Positions 12,056 to 24,672 of a stretch of 64,000 nt of DNA are shown piece by piece. The notes under the pieces were generated by a model that worked only from the letters and a program-made list of their open reading frames with translations, made no database searches and was not told the origin of the DNA. Origin of the DNA: Certhia americana (lineage: Eukaryota > Chordata > Aves > Passeriformes > Certhiidae); contig CM031859.1 in the NCBI GenBank assembly GCA_018697195.1, positions 52,622,828 to 52,686,827 on the forward strand. The letters are read 5' to 3'. The translations under genes and the position numbers were made by a program. Positions within the stretch are counted from its first letter, which is position 1. Every line of letters starts with the position of its first letter.

Positions 12056-15000
12056 GGTGAGAATGCCCCATTTGAGGCTGGATAGGTTTATATGCTAAAA
12101 GAAGGATACCATTGAGAAAGGAGATTACAAGTCAGTCTGTCTTGCTACAGAATCCAAGACTCCTTCAAAGAGTTTAAATCTTTAGATTAAGATGTCGTGC
12201 ACTGCCTTTGCACTCCATATAGTCAGTTACCAAAGCCAAGCAGACCATGCAGGGTTCTCATGCTTAGTGCTCTCTTTACAAAACAACTGCTAGCAAGAGA
12301 ACTACTCAGCGGTGCCATCCTTCATCACTGCTTTACAAGGTTTGAATATGCATGTGTTCAACACGTGCTTCTGACTCTTCACTGCAGAGCAATTTATTTT
12401 AATCTTTAAAATTTTCCCAAATAAAAAAATAAACCACACTGTTTTTCATATTTTGTATAAATAAATGATCATTCTTTTTAAATATGTGTTAGGACTTTTT
12501 CACATTCCAGTTCCTAATGTTGTGTTAATTATCTGCAGATAAAAATGCAACCCACTGAGAAAAATTGGCTAAAGGAAATAGTAACAGGTCAGCTGACAAA
12601 TTTAAATTCACAGGCTGACTTCAATGGCAGTAGATGGATTTGTTCCTGCTGAGGTCTAGAAATCCCCCTGTCCAAGAGCATTTTGACAACCTACCAGTGC
12701 TAAAGTAAAAGTACAACTGAACTTTCAAAGCATGTTTTTGATGCAGGAGAGTTTCAACCTTTCCCTTCTATCATCTATTCCAGTATTTGTTCAGATGGGT
12801 TTTAAACTAAGCAGAAATGTCTCACCAGCTCACTCACCTAACTCACATTGAAATAAAATGGCAGTGCTTCCATTGTCCAAATTATATTTCCAGGGTTCCA
12901 GCCAGCAGCCAGAAAATACATGAAATGGAATGTAGTTTGTGTACTGTAAGATGAGATCTAACCCTCAGTAAGCTTCGCGTTTCATGTATTGCTGCACTCC
13001 ACTACCTGCAGAACAACATACGTGAAGAGTGTTCTGCAGCTGTTGATAATCAATGCTAGGAATAATACAAAAATGTAGATTATAGGTACTTAACTCTTGA
13101 TGTCTAGAGCTATACAATTGATTTTACATTCCAATGGAAGTCCATGAAAGAAATGATCTTTTAGAGGGTAAAATCCTCTGTCATCTCTTAGACCTCCACT
13201 TAAGCACATAAAGATGAATCCCATGCCAGAATTGTCCATTTATTTCCACTGACTAGAAAGGCTGACTACGTGAGAAGGTCACATGCAGATGTGTACATCT
13301 GTCTGGTAAACTTCACCTTTAAAACTTTTATGTTGCCCATCAAAATATGGAAGATGTAATGTTCAGTTACAATGTGCACCATATGGCACACACAATGTGG
13401 AGTAGTCAGTACTTCAAAATGCCCAGTACTGATATGCAGGAGGTGTTTCAGATCATCTTACACATCCCTGAATGGCAAAGGTGGGGATGAAGTCACACGT
13501 GTACACAGACAGCACTGACGCCCTTCCTAGCTTTCTCAGTTTTCACCTTCTTCCTCACTGCCCTCTGCACACATATTTAAAGAGCTGATTTCACATAACA
13601 AAGACAAAAGAAGACGGCAAGAAAAGAGAGTAACAGTTCTTAGGTTGTTCACTTTTCTTGCGAGTTGCTCTAAAATGTATCTGGTGCACTCTGGTGGCTG
13701 CCTCGGTAATTTTTAATTCCATGAATTCGCAAAAGGTGAAACAGTAACTACCAGTGCTGCTTTTGAGATTATCCATATGAAGACTAACAAATACGTGAAT
13801 TTATTCTCTTTTATTCTGTTTGTTTTTTCTTGAATGCTTTGTCTGGAGAAATTCAGATCTTGCCCATTGCTGCCCATCTGTCTACCTTACATAAATCACA
13901 GTGCAGGGATTAAGAGGGTGAGGTTCTCATCTGCCTTATGCTCTTGCTCATGGTCAGACAGCTGCTGAATTTTACCCAGAGAGGTATATCTGTTTCTGTA
14001 GAAGTAATTTATCCACATCTATTTGTAGTGTGACCTTGCACGTGCCCTCGTATCAATTCTTGCTTCCCTTTCCCTGTAACAAAGAATCCATATAACAGGA
14101 CTAAAAATATCTAGCTATTTATGAGGATTATTCACTGTATGTTCAATTACATTGAAAGGTACCAAAAAATGCAGAATATTATTTCCTGTTACATCACTAG
14201 ATTTATTTTAATTTGGTGTATGATTTAATAGGGATAAAATGGCATGGATTTCTGCATCCACAGGCATAGAGAACAGATGACAAATCTAGTGTACTTTATA
14301 GCATCTCCACATGAGGTATAGGACTTTCAGGGAAAACCGAATACCACAACGGATGTTTCACACCACTTTGGGAAAGGGGAAGACAGCATGAGTGTTGGAG
14401 AAAGGGATTTTTATTGGTAACTCTGAATGACCCCTTTTTCTTGAACTACTTCTGATACAACTTTGATTTTATAAACCATGGCTTCACATATGCCACTAAT
14501 TATGAAAAGTGGTTGTATTTTCAGAATATAATCACCTGGCCCCTTCTTAATTCTCCCAAAGTATTACCTAAATGTGACGCACACTGAATTCACTGCAGAG
14601 ATAGATACACTCTACTAGCATATGAAAATGAAATAAAGATAGATAAAATAAAACATTTGGAGAATGGTATCTCATTTTTCTGTTTGGTCATGTTTTACAT
14701 TTATGCAAGGCAGCTGTATAACCCTTAAGAAGGATTTTTTTCTGGGTTAAACACTCTTTTAGTTTTCTTTCAGAGGGAGATCTTCCATCCTCCTTACTCC
14801 TTGTTGACTTTTTCTGCATCTGTTTCAGTTTGAACTGATCTTTCTTGAGCGTGAGGACCCTGAACTCTAGAGCAACTGGGACCTTGTACACCACAGATAC
14901 TTTCTTGACTACATCACAGGCACAGTATTGTGGAAAACATCAGCTTTCCACATGGCTGCTTCTCACATTGGTGAGACTGATCTGAACATCATACATTGAT

Positions 15001-17824
15001 ACATTTGGAGCAGACCTGCTGACTGGCTTGTACATCAAAGCACACAGAAGAAGCTCCTGAAACATCTTCTCAGGGATATGTACTATGCTTCTGAATGGAA
15101 GGGGGCATTAACTCTGCTGTTGAGAGGCTGCTGTCATGAAGGCCAGAAATGCTGAGTTTGTCTCTTCTCTTGGACATTGCAACCAGCACCAAACCCACTG
15201 AAGAGGCTGGAGTGGAGAAGTGTTAGCTACTGTGGTAGCTAACAACTCCCTCCCTCTCCTGCTTTAGGTCAGGAAATAGACCTGTCTATCCAGTTTTCGG
15301 GATGTAACAACCGATGAACTCATTGGTTACAGTTTCATCAAGAAAGATAGAAGGGGTGCGAGCAAGTGCAGAGACCATACTTGGAAATAAATATATGATC
15401 TGTTGCCTTTCAGACAGGCTGTATCCATCACTCGCATTCAGGGTCTGTGTCAGATGCCACCATCCCCACCCCCCATCTTAGATCAGGCTTAAGTAGGATC
15501 TGGGATAGTCTTTTTCAGTCTGCATCTGGCTAGGAAGTTGAAACCATGCTCTCTCCCACGCGTGTTAACTAAGTCAGTCGGCACATTGACTGGGAGCTCT
15601 TCTCTTCCTTACCCTTCTAATTCTGCTGTTGCCTGCAGATTTGATCACAGCTGAAGTTGTAGCACAAAAACATCTGGTGAAATAAAACAGAGCAGCCACA
15701 AAGGAGAAGAGTTTAGTCAGTCAGAAAAGCTCATGAAAATTGTGACACAATTCTAAGCTGAGTGAGCCAGAGCTATCCAGAAATGTCATTATGCGCCGAG
15801 GAAAAATGCTTCAGAACAAAGAAAGGAACAATTGCATGAGTCATGGGCTGTGAGAAAGAAAACCACTTGTCTTTAAGGGTTGAAGAATACTCAGTAAAAC
15901 TTCAAGTTAACACAATGCAAAATATTCATAGTTCTTTCTTACTGACAAAAATATTAATTTTGCATCATCTTCTTTCATCCCAAACAAACATTAGAAAAGT
16001 GCTTCTTTCTCCCACATTTTACACTGCAATCAAGTTCAGCCACTCTTAATACAGTATATTTCAAGATGTCAGTCTTATTTTTGTTATTTTGAATGGAAAC
16101 AATCTTCTGAATTCAATATGGATTTTATAAATGGAACACAGAACAGCATTTTCCCGAAATTTAAAATCCAAAAGAAGGCCACCATACTTTGACCACATGT
16201 GAGGTCCTGACTACAGTTTGATATACCATCTTAATGAGACAATACCTTCTAAAACCAAGTATCATAAACAAATCAGAAGGAAGGAATGGAAGTTCCCACA
16301 TTCTTGTTTGTCTTTCTTATTTCATGATCTTACTAGGCTCATTTCATACAACCAGTTTTTCTGACTTCTTTTGTATAAAACAGCTCTGGCAACAGCATTT
16401 AGCATTTGCAATTTTTAAAAAAGATCAATGTAAGTATATGACATTTGGGATTGGAAAGCGTGTTGTAACAAGGACCATACAAATTTTGAACCAAAAAATT
16501 TACAAATATAAGCTGTAAGAAAACCCAGACTCTTTATGATAGTACTTTTGATTATTTTAATTTACTCTTCATAGGTACTCAAAAGTAACTCTCACAAATA
16601 AAAACTACAAGGAAAACTAGCATGAATACTTGCATAAAAATTTTTACAAGAAATAAATATTTGAGGTTTTGTTTCTTTTTGGCTGAAAGCCAGTTATAAA
16701 GCTGAAAAAATACGAGTCATACCCCAATAAAAACTCACAGCACTATTATAGCTATTCTGTAGTACCATGTACTAAGCAATAACTATAAAGTTCATGAGTA
16801 TCTCTAGGCTGATGTATAGCCACACACACAAGTCACAAATAATTTTAAACAAAGTATCAAATCTGTAGCCTTCAGGGCTTCAGTCCTCTAAGGGTACATT
16901 TGTGACAGTCACAAGTGACTAGATTTAATAAATTTGCACTAATTTGCTCATGTTTGATTGCAAAGAAATCGTGATAGGTTTGTAGAGCAAGGTTTAGACA
17001 GAGCTGCAGAATTACAAGGCAAGAATATACTACCACTTCTATGCATTTTGGAAACAATTCCTGGAGTTACAGAAGGCTAAACTTCAACATTTGCCTACAT
17101 CTTAGCGTACACACTACATATTATAGTGTAATTTCTGCAGGAAAAACATAACATTTGGAGTTCACTTGGAAGATATTCACCCCTAAAAAACTGTATTTAT
17201 GTTATAGCGGTTAGATTTACTTTGATTTACTGTAGTATCTTACTATTTAATAACTCACGCTATGTACAATACTGTTCACCATATGTCCAGAAAGGGAAAA
17301 AAAAAAAAAAAAGAAAAAAGAGGAAAGCTGAAGTAACTTTTAAATGAGGATGCATACCTGGAAAGCAACGCAAATTTATGTATATATAAGTGTAAATATT
17401 ATGGGGACATCTACAACCAAGTCTCCTGAAATTTCAGTCTATCAAAGATAATTACAAGTTCACTGGGAGAAATGAATACAGTCACAAACAAAATCAGAAC
17501 AGTAGTGAATGACACAAACCATCCGGGGGAGTGGGAGTGGTTTGTAGAGTAGGACACACACATGTATCCTGCAAGAGGGAAGAGTACCCAGGGAATGGTT
17601 CCAAGCCATATGGCTGCCATAGGGAAGTGTGGTCACAGTGAGCAGTATCAACATGCAGCTGCGTTGGTGTTTGGTCTTTGATGAGAAAGACCATCTGCAG
17701 CTCTTGGCTGCCCTTGGTTACATCTTGGCACTTGAAAATCAATGGGAACAGTGCTACTGACTTGCATCAGTGGAAGAATACATTTCTCTCAGGGAAGCAA
17801 TTCCCAGAATCAGGGAACACTATC
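12056..17824. other. non-coding stretch, no gene seen
   Basis: AT-rich single-copy-looking sequence with a 16-base poly-A tract at 17297-17312. All open frames are below about 100 codons, have unremarkable composition and lack splice context. The part from 17490 to 17760 is somewhat less AT-rich than its surroundings, but I do not recognise it. Confidence 0.6.
17297..17312. repeat. poly-A tract
   Basis: Sixteen A followed by GAAAAAAGAGG, a purine-rich low-complexity tract. Confidence 0.9.
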
Positions 17825-18080
17825 CCTTATGCACTATCTCCCCCTTTCCCTGGGGAGCCTGTTTAGCGCCCAACCACCCTCTGGGTGAAAAATCTTTTCC
17901 TGATATCCAACCTAAACCTCCTCTGATTCAGCTTCAGGGAATCACCATCCTCGTGGCTCTCATTTGGATGGTCTAATAGTTTAATATCTTTTTTTATACT
18001 GTGGTGCCCAAAACTGCACACAGTGTTCAAGGTGAAGCCTCATCAGTGCAGAGCAGAGTAGGACAATCACCTCCTTTGAG
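17825..18080 (-). mobile_element. CR1 LINE fragment, minus orientation
   Basis: On the plus strand the blocks CCCTGGGGAGCCTGTTTAGC, CCACCCTCTGGGTGAAAAAT, CTTTTCCTGATATCCAACCT and CCCAAAACTGCACACAGTGT are the reverse complement of familiar CR1 3' region text (AGGTTGGATATCAGGAAAAG, TGCAGTTTTGGGCACC). The CR1 3' terminal tail, which should lie to the left of 17825, is missing. The copy is therefore truncated at both ends or was interrupted. Confidence 0.85.
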
Positions 18081-18556
18081 CAGAGTATTTTTGCTAAATA
18101 TAAAAACAAATTGGTAGAAGGCACTATAATCTGGTCAGTAATATTTCCATCTCAGAATTTAGATGACTCCATCTCTCTCCAATCATGGGAAAAATTATTT
18201 AAAATATCAAAGAATCATCAGCATCTCTTTTCTATCCTTTCTTGACCATTAAAGACAGTGCTATACTACATTATATACTGTGAATGAGAGACAAGCAGAG
18301 ACAAAGAGATGAGGACTGCAAATTGTGTTAATGAAAAGTAACATTTTTGAAGGTGGATGTAATTTCATGCCAGACTAACATGTCTTTATCAGTAAATATG
18401 CATTTTAACAATCTCAATATAGTAAATCAGCTGCATAAATTTCTGGTTTCACCACTTTTTCCAAGCACATTTTCTACCATCTTTAAGACTGAAGTAAAAG
18501 AAGTGAGTGCTTTCAGTAATTCAAGTACTTCACAAATTCTCATCGAGAAGGGAGAT

Positions 18557-18604
18557 GTGTGGGCATGAATGTGACAATTGTGTGTGAGCATGAATGTGAC
18601 AATG
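18557..18604. repeat. short imperfect tandem duplication
   Basis: The phrase GCATGAATGTGACAAT occurs twice with a period of about 25 bases, separated by a GTGTGTG spacer. It is probably replication slippage. Confidence 0.7.
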
Positions 18605-18992
18605 AAATTTGGTAGAAAATATTACAAATAAGATACCTGTTATACCATGAGTTCTTCTGTTCTTGAAGGGATTTAGAACCTAATTATTTTACCTGTGTTT
18701 TGGAACATCTTACAGAGTATAAGGGGAGAATCATCTGTAGGATTTTTCATCATCTGCTGGCTGATGTACAAAAGCTTCAACTATATACAGGTTCCTCCAC
18801 TCCAGAAGTCTTTACAGAATTTTAAGTGTTATTGATAAATATAATAAAATCCCATTTCTGTTAGCTTAGCTAGTTGGGAACAATCAAGTAGTACTCAAAT
18901 AAAGATCCTATTGTTTGTGTTTTGCTTTTATCAGTCTGCAAAGTGAAGGACAAACCAGAAGCATGTCAAAACCAGTACACAGGCTACAAACC

Positions 18993-19017
18993 AAAAAAAA
19001 AAAAAAAAAAAAAAAAA
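18993..19017. repeat. 25-base poly-A tract with A/C-rich flank
   Basis: Twenty-five A followed by ACCCCAAAA-type text to about 19056. It could be the degenerate tail of a retroposed copy or simple low complexity. I see no recognisable retrocopy to its left. Confidence 0.9.
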
Positions 19018-22000
19018 CCAACCCCAAAAAACCCCAAAACAACCCCCCCAAAAAAATTAAGACAAAATTGCTATAAAAGATTCTTTCTACTCTAAGAGCA
19101 GATGCTCATAGGAACAGTTTTCAATGTGAAGATTTTGCTTTTTCCTAGACCCAGTTTCAGACTTATCTATTTATGGAAGCATCAGGTTATTATCTATCCA
19201 AAGTGCATTTCATTACAGTAATCACAGGAAGAAATTTTTACAAGGAATCAGCACAATGTGTAATGTGTGCTGCAACATTATGGAGAAATATATATTACAA
19301 TATATAACCATAATAGTTTAAAATGCCTTAAGTGATGCCTAATGTACTATTCACATGAGCAAAACTGGAATGTTGTTTTTTCCCCTTGAAGCAGGTACAT
19401 AATATTTTAGCTGTCAACAAGCTGTGAAATAGTTATAACTTTAAGATGTTGCCATATTTCAAGTACCCTGCTTTAGTCAGTAGAATTCCCTACTTTTAAC
19501 TATTCAGTTCAGACTGTTGTAGCTATTTTAGTTAACCTAATTTCCTATTCTCTTGGCTGCAGATTAAGTATTTTAATGAAAAGCATGGCCAAAATTTTAA
19601 AATAGAGCTTCATCACAGTCGCTTTGCAAGGACTCACTACATGTACTGGATTTTGTATTATTCACATTTAGGGTCTGAAAGTACAGAAGCATTGGAATAG
19701 ATGATTAAGTACCATCCTAATTTATACTGCAAAGTACAGAAGAATACTGGAATATATTTACAATTCTCCCAAAAACATTTACTGTACCGTGCTTGGTGTA
19801 TGTCAGAAAGACTTTTAAGTAACAAAAGTACATGGCAAACTCTTATGGCATATTCTTACAGAAGCAAACAATGTGCATTAATAATAAAATAAGTATTTGG
19901 TCTAAATTTTACAGTCAGATCAGGTTTTCTGTTAAAAGGCTGATTGTCCCAAACACCCAAACACAATATAGTGGAAGCTGTGTTTATGTTTAAACAATAC
20001 TCAGATTTAAACTATATTAAATACCATTTCTAATTCAGGACTTAGTTGAACATGCCTTGCATATTCGTACACATAATACTAGTGATTTGACTGCAGGCTG
20101 CTGTAATTACAGGACCAATTTTTAAAAGCCACCAAACACGTATACAGAGCAAAGAAGGTGGTCTGCAGGTAAAGACAGGGAACTAAATGAGACACAAACC
20201 TCAAAGGAGAAAAAAAAAAAAGAGTTGAATCAGTGGATGGTTCACTCTCTCTTCCAGCAACCGCACTAAGGGGAATTAACGGTAACTACAATGAAGAAAC
20301 TGATTCAAAACAAACTGAAAGGGGTGGCATTTCACATAATGTGTCATTACACAGCATTATTGCTTGCCACATAATGCTGGTGAAGCTAAGAGCTTACACA
20401 AGTTCTCGGCAAGACAAGACACATTTGTGGAAAATATATCCATGGACTATTGCTAATTACACAGAAAGAACATCTGGCTCAGGAATTGCCTGGCAACATA
20501 TGGCTGCAAGCTGGTGAAAACATTGGGAATATTGCCCTTCTTTAAAATTCTTCTATGGGTGTCTTTTAAACAAGTAGGATACCAGGGAGATGGACTTTAT
20601 GTCCAAACCACTAGAGCTACTTTTATGTTCAGACAGGCCATAAATTAAAATAATTCTTGTTCCTTGCAACGATGAATGTAATGGAAATGCATGTGAATGA
20701 CAAAAATAGAAATTATTATTCGGTATATAGGACACTAGAAAAAAGTGTCTTTATTATACTGCATTATTTAAATTATTTTTCTAAAGTAACGCATCCTATT
20801 TCATTTATGATTGAAATTATTGAAATTTCTGAGGATACAATTTCCTGATTAGTTTTAAGACCACCACCTTTCAAGGAAATCTGGATCACATTTAACATGC
20901 AGTTGTCACAAGCAATTCTCAGGAACTCATTCCCAACCATGGATCTTGTGATGCACAAGTTGGCCTGCTCCAGCTTTGCAGAAATGAAGCAATTCGTCAA
21001 CTCTAACCTCTGTTTCTGAAATATTTTAAACACAGAGTAACACTGACAGTGTACTTATCTACAGAACACAGGCCCCTTTCTAAATTGCAAACCATACTGG
21101 ATGTTCAGTGTTTTCTTATTTCAGTGAATTACGTATTCACAAAATAAACACACATTTAAATTTTCACAGTGCACTTTAGTCAGCGAAACTGTTGTGTTTA
21201 TGCCCTCATTGGAAATGTAAATATCAAAAATGTTAGTGGACAAACAGAAAGACATCTGCATCACTCTAAATTTCTGAGGGATATTTTGAGTTAATGAATA
21301 AAAACTGTCAAATGCATTTTGATATGGCAAAAAAGTAAAAATATTTAGAACAAATTTCTAATCCACTTTCTGGATTAGAAAACTTCCTTAAAAAAAGATC
21401 TGGTCTCACTGTAAAATGTCAGTATATATTATCAGATCCATGTCCTTCAACAAATTGCATTTGCAGGCATTGCTAGAGCTCATAATCCAGCTCATTTGGA
21501 TACCTAAAGACTGTCCGGCTGATTGTTTGGTTTTGGTGTTAGGTTTGAGCCAGTAGGCCTGAAACCTAAGACTGAATTTTAAATAAATTTTATTTACTTC
21601 AGATGAAACCAAGGTAGATGGAGAAAATGAAACAAATCCCCTTGAGAATACTCCCAAGAACTCATCTGTTTGAAGATGGTATTAAATACAGTTTACACAG
21701 CAGATCTTTAATATTTGCAGAGAATTCCATATTTTGTTTCCTTCCATTTCATTCCTAAACACTTGATCATTATTCATACATTTTGCAGTGTCATGAAAAT
21801 AGCTGCAATTTAATTTTTTCTATTAGGGCCTAGAGTTTTTTATTTTGCTCCAACTCTTTGTATTTGCATGCAAAGTCTCATTACTGGAAGCAGGTAACAC
21901 AAAGGGGAACTGCAGAATCAAGTGATTTGCTAAGTTAACAATCTCAGCGTGGCTCTTAGCTAGTACAAGAGTAGGTTCAAAGATCCTCTGCATTACAAAT

Positions 22001-24624
22001 TAATGGTTGCACAAATTCCAGAGCATGATTGCAGAAATGAGTGAGAAGTTCAGTCTCTGTGCGGCCAGTTCATGGGGTGGGTGTTCCCGCCTGAGGAACC
22101 ATTGGCTGCAAACATTAAGGAATTCTGATTCTCTGAGTGCATAGCTGATGGGAAGAGTAGACCAAAGAGTAGGACCATTTTTCCTTTCTATCCTGCAATT
22201 AGCAATATTTTGTGTTTTGCAAAATAGACAGCGATTTCACCTGAAATTATAATAAAGCTTATAATCTTGAAAGGTACAAAAGAATTATTTGCCTGATTTT
22301 TAATGCAACATTTTTTCCTCCCTTTTATCCGTATCTGAATTCCATTGTGTTCCCAAGATAAACTCAGAAAATGCGCACAAAAGACAGGATCTTCAGTCAA
22401 ATTCTACAGCTTCACAACCAGCAGTGGTCATTATTCTGTGCATCACCAACTCAAAAGGAGATTTTTGTGTAAAAAAATTACAAATTCTCAGTCTTCGGCT
22501 TTTAAGTAATACTTTGTCATTTAACAAGCTTTTATCTCCAATAACAAATGTATTCAATATATGTGGGCATGCCAGTAGCTGTCAGTCAAACCAGCACCTA
22601 TAATGGGACTGTGATCCAGCTGTGTTCATACCAGATTCTCATGGACAAGTTTTGGAACTCCAAGATTCACCTAAGAAATCCCATAATTTGAAGCTCAGGG
22701 AATAGGTGAGGCAAATGTATTTTTGTGCCTGGAAAGTAGCAGCTGGCAGGAAATGCAGAGATGTCAGCCTGATATCCAGTTCCAAGGCAGGACCTTCCAG
22801 CTCCAATGGCTTCAAAAGACTCTACAGACTCCATCCTTGGCCTTCTGCCAAGAGTGGTGATTACAAAGTGTCATGACATGCTACGCTTACCCATTTTTCT
22901 TATGTGCCCCAAATGCCTGGATGCTTTCCTCATGACAAGTTTTGGATCCTGCTGCTCCTAACTACAGACCAAAAAATAAAATGCTGGTGCAGAAAAATGT
23001 CTGTCGGTTCTTTGGCTACTTACTAAAGCAGAGGACAAAAAAAAAAGAGAGTATACTATACGTAACACATGGATACATTAAAGAGGGTTTTATTATGAAA
23101 CACTGTTCATATTTACTAAAACATAAAATGGAACCACTGAGCTTGTAATGGTGCAAGTAACAATCTACCACCATTTTTTCCCATCAGATTAAGAAGGAAA
23201 CAGCTGTTGTCAGATGGCAGCATGATGCCAATAGTCGAACAGGAAGGATTACAGCATTCAAGTCATCTTAATTCTACATAAGCATTAATAGAGGCTTTTC
23301 TTTCACCACAAATGGCTAATGTAGCTAAGCTCTGACACTGGTCTGAATTTCTCACATAACTAGGGAAACTAAAAGCTGCTGTTAGCAGCATAGTAGATGA
23401 AGCAATATTTCCTTTAATAAAAATGTTGTGAAGGATTTACAAATCTGATTTAAACCATTAAATTGAAAACACCATGAAGCCCAGAACATTAAAATAGTGT
23501 GTAATGGTCTAAAGACACCTTGAAAGAAAACATAATATCTTTTAATGAACTTAAATCTATATAAACAGCTTATTATGATTTCCTATTTATCAAATTGATC
23601 TGGACCTTAAACTCTACTGTGTGAGAGAGTTCACTGAAGGGAAATTGCTAAGGGCAAAGAGTGCAGGGGGAGTCAGTAAATATTGGGCAGTTCATTGCAT
23701 GGAAACTGATTTTGTTTAAGAGCAGAAACACAGTTCTGAAAGACTAAGACATTTCAAAGTGATATTTACTGAAACACCTCTGATCTGTCCTCATTTCATA
23801 TCTGTCTGTCCCACAACACTTTGCTGAAGGCCTTTGTTGATCTCATTTCTAGGAAGTACATGTACACAAGCATGCATTCATGATTCTTATTTTTAAATGC
23901 ATCTTAAAAACATCTACTTACCTCATATCACTACTACATATTTTAATGTTCTTTTACTATTATCATCTATATTTTGATGAGTTTTACAACAGCAGTAGTT
24001 TCAAAATCTTTCAATTTTGTTTCAGTCAGCTTTTATTTACTTTACTGGGTAAATCACCTTTACCTCACTTATCAGAAAGCTGAGAGCCAGTGTGGCACTG
24101 TGGGGAAGAAAAGCTAAGGGTGAATTTGCTGCTGCAGGTAGTTCAAAGGATTATCACACAGCCCAATCCTTCAATTTTATTAGAAATTGATCCCTTAACT
24201 GAATTAACCATCCAAGCAGGTTTTTATCCAAATTAAGTTTCCTTCTTAATTTTGTCTAGAGGCAGATGGTAGTCTTTAAAGATTATCGGAGGTATAAACC
24301 ATTCTATCTTATATATGTAATTATAAATCAATACCATGTCCCTAATTTGTAGAGAATATGTGCTTTTCTGTGGTAATGAAATCTCTTGTCTCATGCCCAA
24401 GTCTAATAGCATTTACTGTCATAGTAGCAAAATGTAGAATTCATGGGAGATGTTAATCTGTTGCTAGTGTTGGCTACCAAATGCAGGGCCATACATTTCT
24501 CTGCTGGGAAGAACAGAGAAGACTAAAATTATTTCCACAGAATGAAAATTTCCTAAAGGAAAAATGCATGATAGATCAGTTCTGTCTTGCACCTACCCTT
24601 TGTTGTAGTGTCCCCAGACCTGGG

Positions 24625-24672
24625 GGACTCTAAGACTTTTAGAGTTTTGGACTCCAAGACTTTTAAAGTTTT
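24625..24672. repeat. 24-bp tandem duplication
   Basis: Two copies of GGACTCTAAGACTTTTAGAG-like sequence, starting at 24625 and 24649, with two differences. Confidence 0.85.

Noticed and set aside
13681..13700. Second CTCF-like motif in reverse complement (CCACCAGAGTGCA)
   Set aside because: It has a mismatch in the invariant GGC core, so it is too weak to report.
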